This document shows positions 60,085-64,000 of a stretch of 64,000 bases of DNA, in pieces. The DNA is from Lunularia cruciata (taxonomy: Eukaryota > Streptophyta > Marchantiopsida > Lunulariales > Lunulariaceae). Under the pieces are notes generated by a model. It searched no databases, was not told the DNA's origin, and worked only from the letters and a program-made list of their open reading frames with translations. How positions within the stretch are numbered: the stretch's first letter is position 1; every line of letters begins with the position of its first letter. A program made the position numbers and the translations under genes. Location of the stretch: assembly GCA_948567375.1 (NCBI GenBank), contig OX419755.1, positions 14,947,001 through 15,011,000 of the forward strand. The letters run 5' to 3'.

Positions 60085-62950
60085 TATAGGCTTCCATGGT
60101 GCCTCATATGATGTGTACTCTTTCCAATGTACAAGATATTCCATATGTAGATGGCAAGTACCACAAATACATTTTGGAGAATACATTTGACTTTGTATTC
60201 CTCCGTGCCATCAAGAAGTGTTGGACTAGGTCAAGCTATTTGTATAGAAGGAAAGTGGTGTACTTAGATTGCATATTTGCATAGCGAGGCAGCATGGAAC
60301 ATTGGATGCATCTTCATGTGTGGCGGTAGTTCAAGGTGATAGGCCATTATGCCAATTCAATAGATGATGTGAAAAGGACCAATAAAACAAGGTATGAGCT
60401 TACAAGAGCCAACTGATGTGAGTTTTGTTGTGGATAACCACACTCGATCCCCAATGTCAAACTCCATGTGCTTGCAATGTGCATCTACATATTGTTTCTA
60501 TTGATTTTGGGCTATTTACAACCTATGCTTGGCATTCTCTACACCCTATTGAATTTTAGAAGCAAAAGTGTTGATATCATCAACTTTTGTAGCCATTGGG
60601 TAATCTTTACCAAGCTTGAAGGTGTGAAAGGGTGTTCTTCATACATGAGGAAGAATGGTGTGACTTGTGTAGATGCATTCATTGAATTGTTGTTGGAAAA
60701 TTCCACCAATGTGAGTTAGGTGTCCCACCTTTCTTGCTCCTCTTAGGTGAAGCCCCAAAGCATGTCCTTGATAATGCAATTGGCTCGCTTTGTTTTTCCA
60801 TCGATTTGTGGATGGTATGCCATGGACATAGTAAATTTGGTTTTGAAGATGCTAAAGAGTATTCTCCAACACAAACTAGTGAATTGAGTGTCTTGATCAA
60901 TGATGAGCACTCGAGACAAGCCACGATAAGAAAAATCCACAACTAAGAACAATTTAGCTAATTGTGGAGTAGTCACATCCTTGGTCATAGGACACACATG
61001 AATCATTTTTCTGAGTTGGTCTACAAAGACTGCAATGGAGTTAAAACCTGAGGTGGTCTTGGGCAATTCACAAACCAGATCCATATTGACTTGGTCCCAA
61101 TGTTATGTAGGAGTAAGGAGGGGTTGAAGAAGTCATATGGGAGCTTGATTAGAGTATTTATTTTTTTGAAAAGGTAAGAAACTTCAAACCTACTCCATCA
61201 CATTGTTACTCATATTGGGCCAATAATAATGGTGTCTGACTACATCCAAGGTCTTGTACACTCCAATATGACCTACAATGGCAGAATCATGATAGTTTGC
61301 TAGGATGGTGGTTCTTAGGCTTGGAGCATCCACGATCCATAACTTTCCATCAAAAAAGGTGAGTCATTGGGTATTGGTCACACCATTGGATGATTGAGCT
61401 TCTACAATTTGTGGGTCAATTGTTGTAGCAATAAGAATCCTTGGCCAAAAATTTGGGTTCATCTTGACCTCTACAACCAAAATTTTCACCATAGGAATTT
61501 GAGTGAATGCATTTGCAAGTTGCTTCTTGCCTTCCACATATGTGATCATCATGTTGAATTGTTATTTCCACTTTGCCCAATGAATCTATTGACGGATAGA
61601 TCTTTCTATGTCTTAAGGTAGACTAATGGTTTGTGGTCTATCTCCACTACAAATGCCTTCTCGCTAAGATAATGCTTCTAATGTTTAGTTGCAAAGATAA
61701 TAATCAACTCTTCTTGTTTGGTGGTATGATAGTTGTGCTCTATTAGTAACAAATTTTGAGAGAAATATGAAAATGCGTGCCATCCGCCACTCCATTCCTA
61801 TGGTAGGATTGCTCTTATTGCAACACTTGATACATTTGTAGCCAACTTGAACGGACATATCAGGTCATACCATATAGTAATGCATTTTTCATTTCTTGAA
61901 AGGCCAATTTATATGCAATTCCCCATATCCACTTCTTTCCCATGTTAAGGAGTGCCATTAGAGGTTGTGCAACCTTGGAAAAGTCATTAACAAATTGATG
62001 ATAGAACTTAATCAATCCCAATAAATTCTTGAGTTGAGTATGATCTTTTGGAACAACCTATTTTTGAATGACATTTATTTATCTATTAAAACTTGAATAC
62101 CTTCTACACTTACTCTATGCTTCAAGTAATCTACTTCAGACTTGCCAAACTTGCACTTTGAGACTTTGGCATACAATTGGTCATATTGTAGAATTTGGAG
62201 GACTTCTTGTAGATGTTGCTTGTGCTCCTTCATTGTTCTATTGTAGACTAAGATATCATCAAGGAAAATGATAACAAACATATCCAAGTATGGATGAAAT
62301 ATGTCATTCATTAAACTCATGAAAGTGGCTAGTGCATTGGTGAAGCCAAATTGCATCACTAAATACTCTCAAAGTGACCATATCTTGTTTAAAAGGTAAT
62401 TTTGTGTACGGCTTTCTCTACAATCTTGATTTGGTTATAACCGCTCCATAGATCAAATGTGGTGAAGTATTTTTCCCCATTGAGTTAATCAAACAGTACA
62501 TCCATATAATGGGTATTTGTTCTTCATTTTTTGTTGATTTGGCTTTTGTATTTAATGCACATTTGTATTATACCGTCTTTCTTCTTCTTCACAAACAAGA
62601 CAAGAGTTCCATAAGGTATAAGGTGATACATTGGGTTGGATAAACCCTTTTTATAGCATACCTTTGATTTAAGCCTTTCACTCCTCCATCTCATGAGGTG
62701 ATAGTCAATATGGTGCCTTACAAGGAGATGTTTTCCTAAGAAGTATCTTGACTTTATGATCTTTTTTTGTTTTTTTTTGATGGTAACCTTAAGAATAAAT
62801 CATCAAGAAAGACATCTTGAAACTCATTGACCATATCTTTCAAATTCTAATTTTTTTTTCAATCAAGTTATGGACTTTGGACTTCTCTTATTAGATCCAT
62901 GAAACATCTATTTGTCTTACAAATAATTGTTGTTCTTTGGACATAGAGAG
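60085..62950 (-). pseudogene. Ty3/gypsy chromovirus pol remnant (element D, minus strand)
   Basis: Reading downward from about 62.95 kb: RT start (KDMVNEFQDVFLDDL), RT core with TTFDLWSGYNQIKI and FLDD active site (62255-62266), RNase H (IEHNYHTTKQEELIIIF and IDHKPLVYL, about 61.75-61.6 kb), integrase (61.3-60.35 kb) and chromodomain (60.25-60.1 kb). Integrase shows WPNMSNN, NMDLVCELPKT, IDQDTQFTS and YHPQIDGKTKRAN. The catalytic Glu is Lys (codon at 60788-60790). The chromodomain is in two frames, EEYKVKCIL then EYLVHWKEYTSYEAPWKP. Many stops and shifts make it dead. Gag and protease are missing, cut near 63.09 kb by the R2 repeat. Confidence 0.9.
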
Positions 62951-63094
62951 ATAATTCTTACCTTTGTGATCTTTCACTATCTCAAATTATCTTCCATTGG
63001 TTAGTTCTCACTATTTTCTTTCTCCAATCTACCGTGGGGTTGTAACGCTCTATCCACAATATGCATAAGATCACATTGTAATGAGCTAATTGTA

Positions 63095-64000
63095 TGTCAT
63101 GATATTTTTAGTGCCAAATCTAGGTTGCTTGGACGTTAGAGTGGTAGTGTTGGTAATCATAGGTATTTAGGTAGTTACTTATGGACTACTTATTGGCGGT
63201 CCAATTTTATGTTAGGGCTATTGATTACATAGTAAGACCCACCATCACTTGCATTGTTTGCACCATTAGATGTGCCGTTAGGTGCATCGTTAGGGCTAGA
63301 GACCTTGGTCAAGCAAAGAGGTATACTTTCAAAGTGTAGCTTTAAAGAGCTCACTTATTTGCTGTCGAGCCTTTGAGTTCTTGGTTATGGTGGATAGAGG
63401 CCGATGAGCATCCCTTGGAGTCTCTTATCTATAATGTGTGTGGTTTGATTGTAATCAATGTCTAGTTGTTGGCAAATTATTGATTGTAGGATCAAATATA
63501 TATCTAATTTGATTGAGATTCAAGTGGCAAAATGAATTGATTACATTAGAGAAGTGAGATTCAAGGGGAAATCGAGTGCATGTATTGAGGACGTTTGTGG
63601 TATTTCTAAGCTTGGTGGACAATTTGTACATTTGATCTTGGTCTTAGATTTCCCTAAGAGTGATTGTGTGCAGAAGCTCATGCAAGTTGAGGAAGATTTA
63701 GCAATGGGCTTATGGTATACAGAAGTGATGGCCAAATTTCTAAGAATTGAGTCAATTTGAGACAATGTGTGTTTGATTTTGAGCATAAGAGGTGAAATCA
63801 AGGTTGATTTGGTACAAATTGAGCTTAAATGCAAAATTTAAGGTGGAATTGGGAACCCATCTCCTCGAATTAGGGATTTTCAAATCCACATCATCTCAAT
63901 TTGGCTCAAGTTGAGAGTTAGCAAAGGATATTACGCTTAGCCAATTATAGAAGAGGTGCATCAAATTGCTAGAAGTTGCACAGAGTTTGAGGTTGTTTAA
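63095..64000 (+). repeat. Long R2 copy, plus strand, cut by window end
   Basis: It begins about TGTCATGATATTTTTAGTG and parallels 45888-44965 (minus) throughout, including the extension with GTTGATTTGGTACAAATTGAG and GAGAGTTAGCAAAGGAT. No end is seen before 64000. A repeat of at least 0.9 kb that begins with TG and is dispersed in both orientations is most simply an LTR of a retrotransposon whose interior is not in this window. Confidence 0.65.

Noticed and set aside
59998-60284. Plus-strand open frames near 60.0-60.28 kb
   Set aside because: They are antisense shadows of the chromodomain and polypurine tract of element D on the minus strand.
1-64000. CRISPR arrays, bacterial operons, organellar origin
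   Set aside because: Regular spacer arrays and ribosome-binding-site operons are absent. Spliceosomal introns and plant Ty3 elements show a nuclear plant locus.

Overview
The window looks like nuclear DNA of a land plant. A bryophyte-type genome fits best: the one host gene has eleven exons, short GT-AG introns (68-381 bp) and a normal base composition, and it sits in an AT-rich, CpG-poor sea of old Ty3/gypsy and LINE-like retroelements. I cannot name the species from sequence alone.

Layout. 1-3.2 kb: AT-rich, with mini- and microsatellites. 3.2-7.1 kb: a 5'-truncated plus-strand chromovirus (element 1) with a 3' LTR of family A. 7.1-13.5 kb: mostly featureless, with a 183-bp tandem duplication, a near-perfect hairpin and one decayed unidentified coding stretch. 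13.5-15.2 kb: minus-strand family-A LTR plus gag debris. 15.2-24.3 kb: AT-rich, with a copy of repeat R2 and a diverged satellite-like block. 24.4-30.5 kb: LINE-like RT remnant, a family-D LTR, two LTRs of family R1 in opposite orientation, an R2 copy and a second LINE remnant. 30.5-44.3 kb: a nested stack in which a minus-strand Ty3 element (B) is interrupted by a solo family-A LTR, a solo R1 LTR and a nearly complete 7.8-kb R1 retrotransposon (33622-41419). 44.3-46.5 kb: R2 (minus), a tRNA-like promoter and a long AT microsatellite.

46.8-55.6 kb is a GC-balanced gene island holding one convincing host gene, a RIF1 homologue. RIF1 is a HEAT-repeat protein that controls replication timing and telomere or double-strand-break biology. 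All ten introns join in phase to give an open product of about 2047 residues. A cluster of E2F-like sites lies upstream, and an RVxF-type PP1-docking candidate lies in the C-terminal region. 55.6-58.9 kb keeps gene-like composition but holds no gene I recognise. 58.9-63.1 kb is a minus-strand chromovirus (element D), and 63.1-64.0 kb is another R2 copy cut by the window end.

The most novel-looking points are these. The R1 element carries an extra small ORF with its own CCHC zinc knuckle upstream of gag. Family-A LTRs carry iterated GAAGCTTC boxes resembling heat-shock elements. Elements 1 and D have lost the same integrase catalytic glutamate by the same G-to-A type change. RIF1 has an E2F-like promoter. 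R2 copies flank the RIF1 island in divergent orientation.
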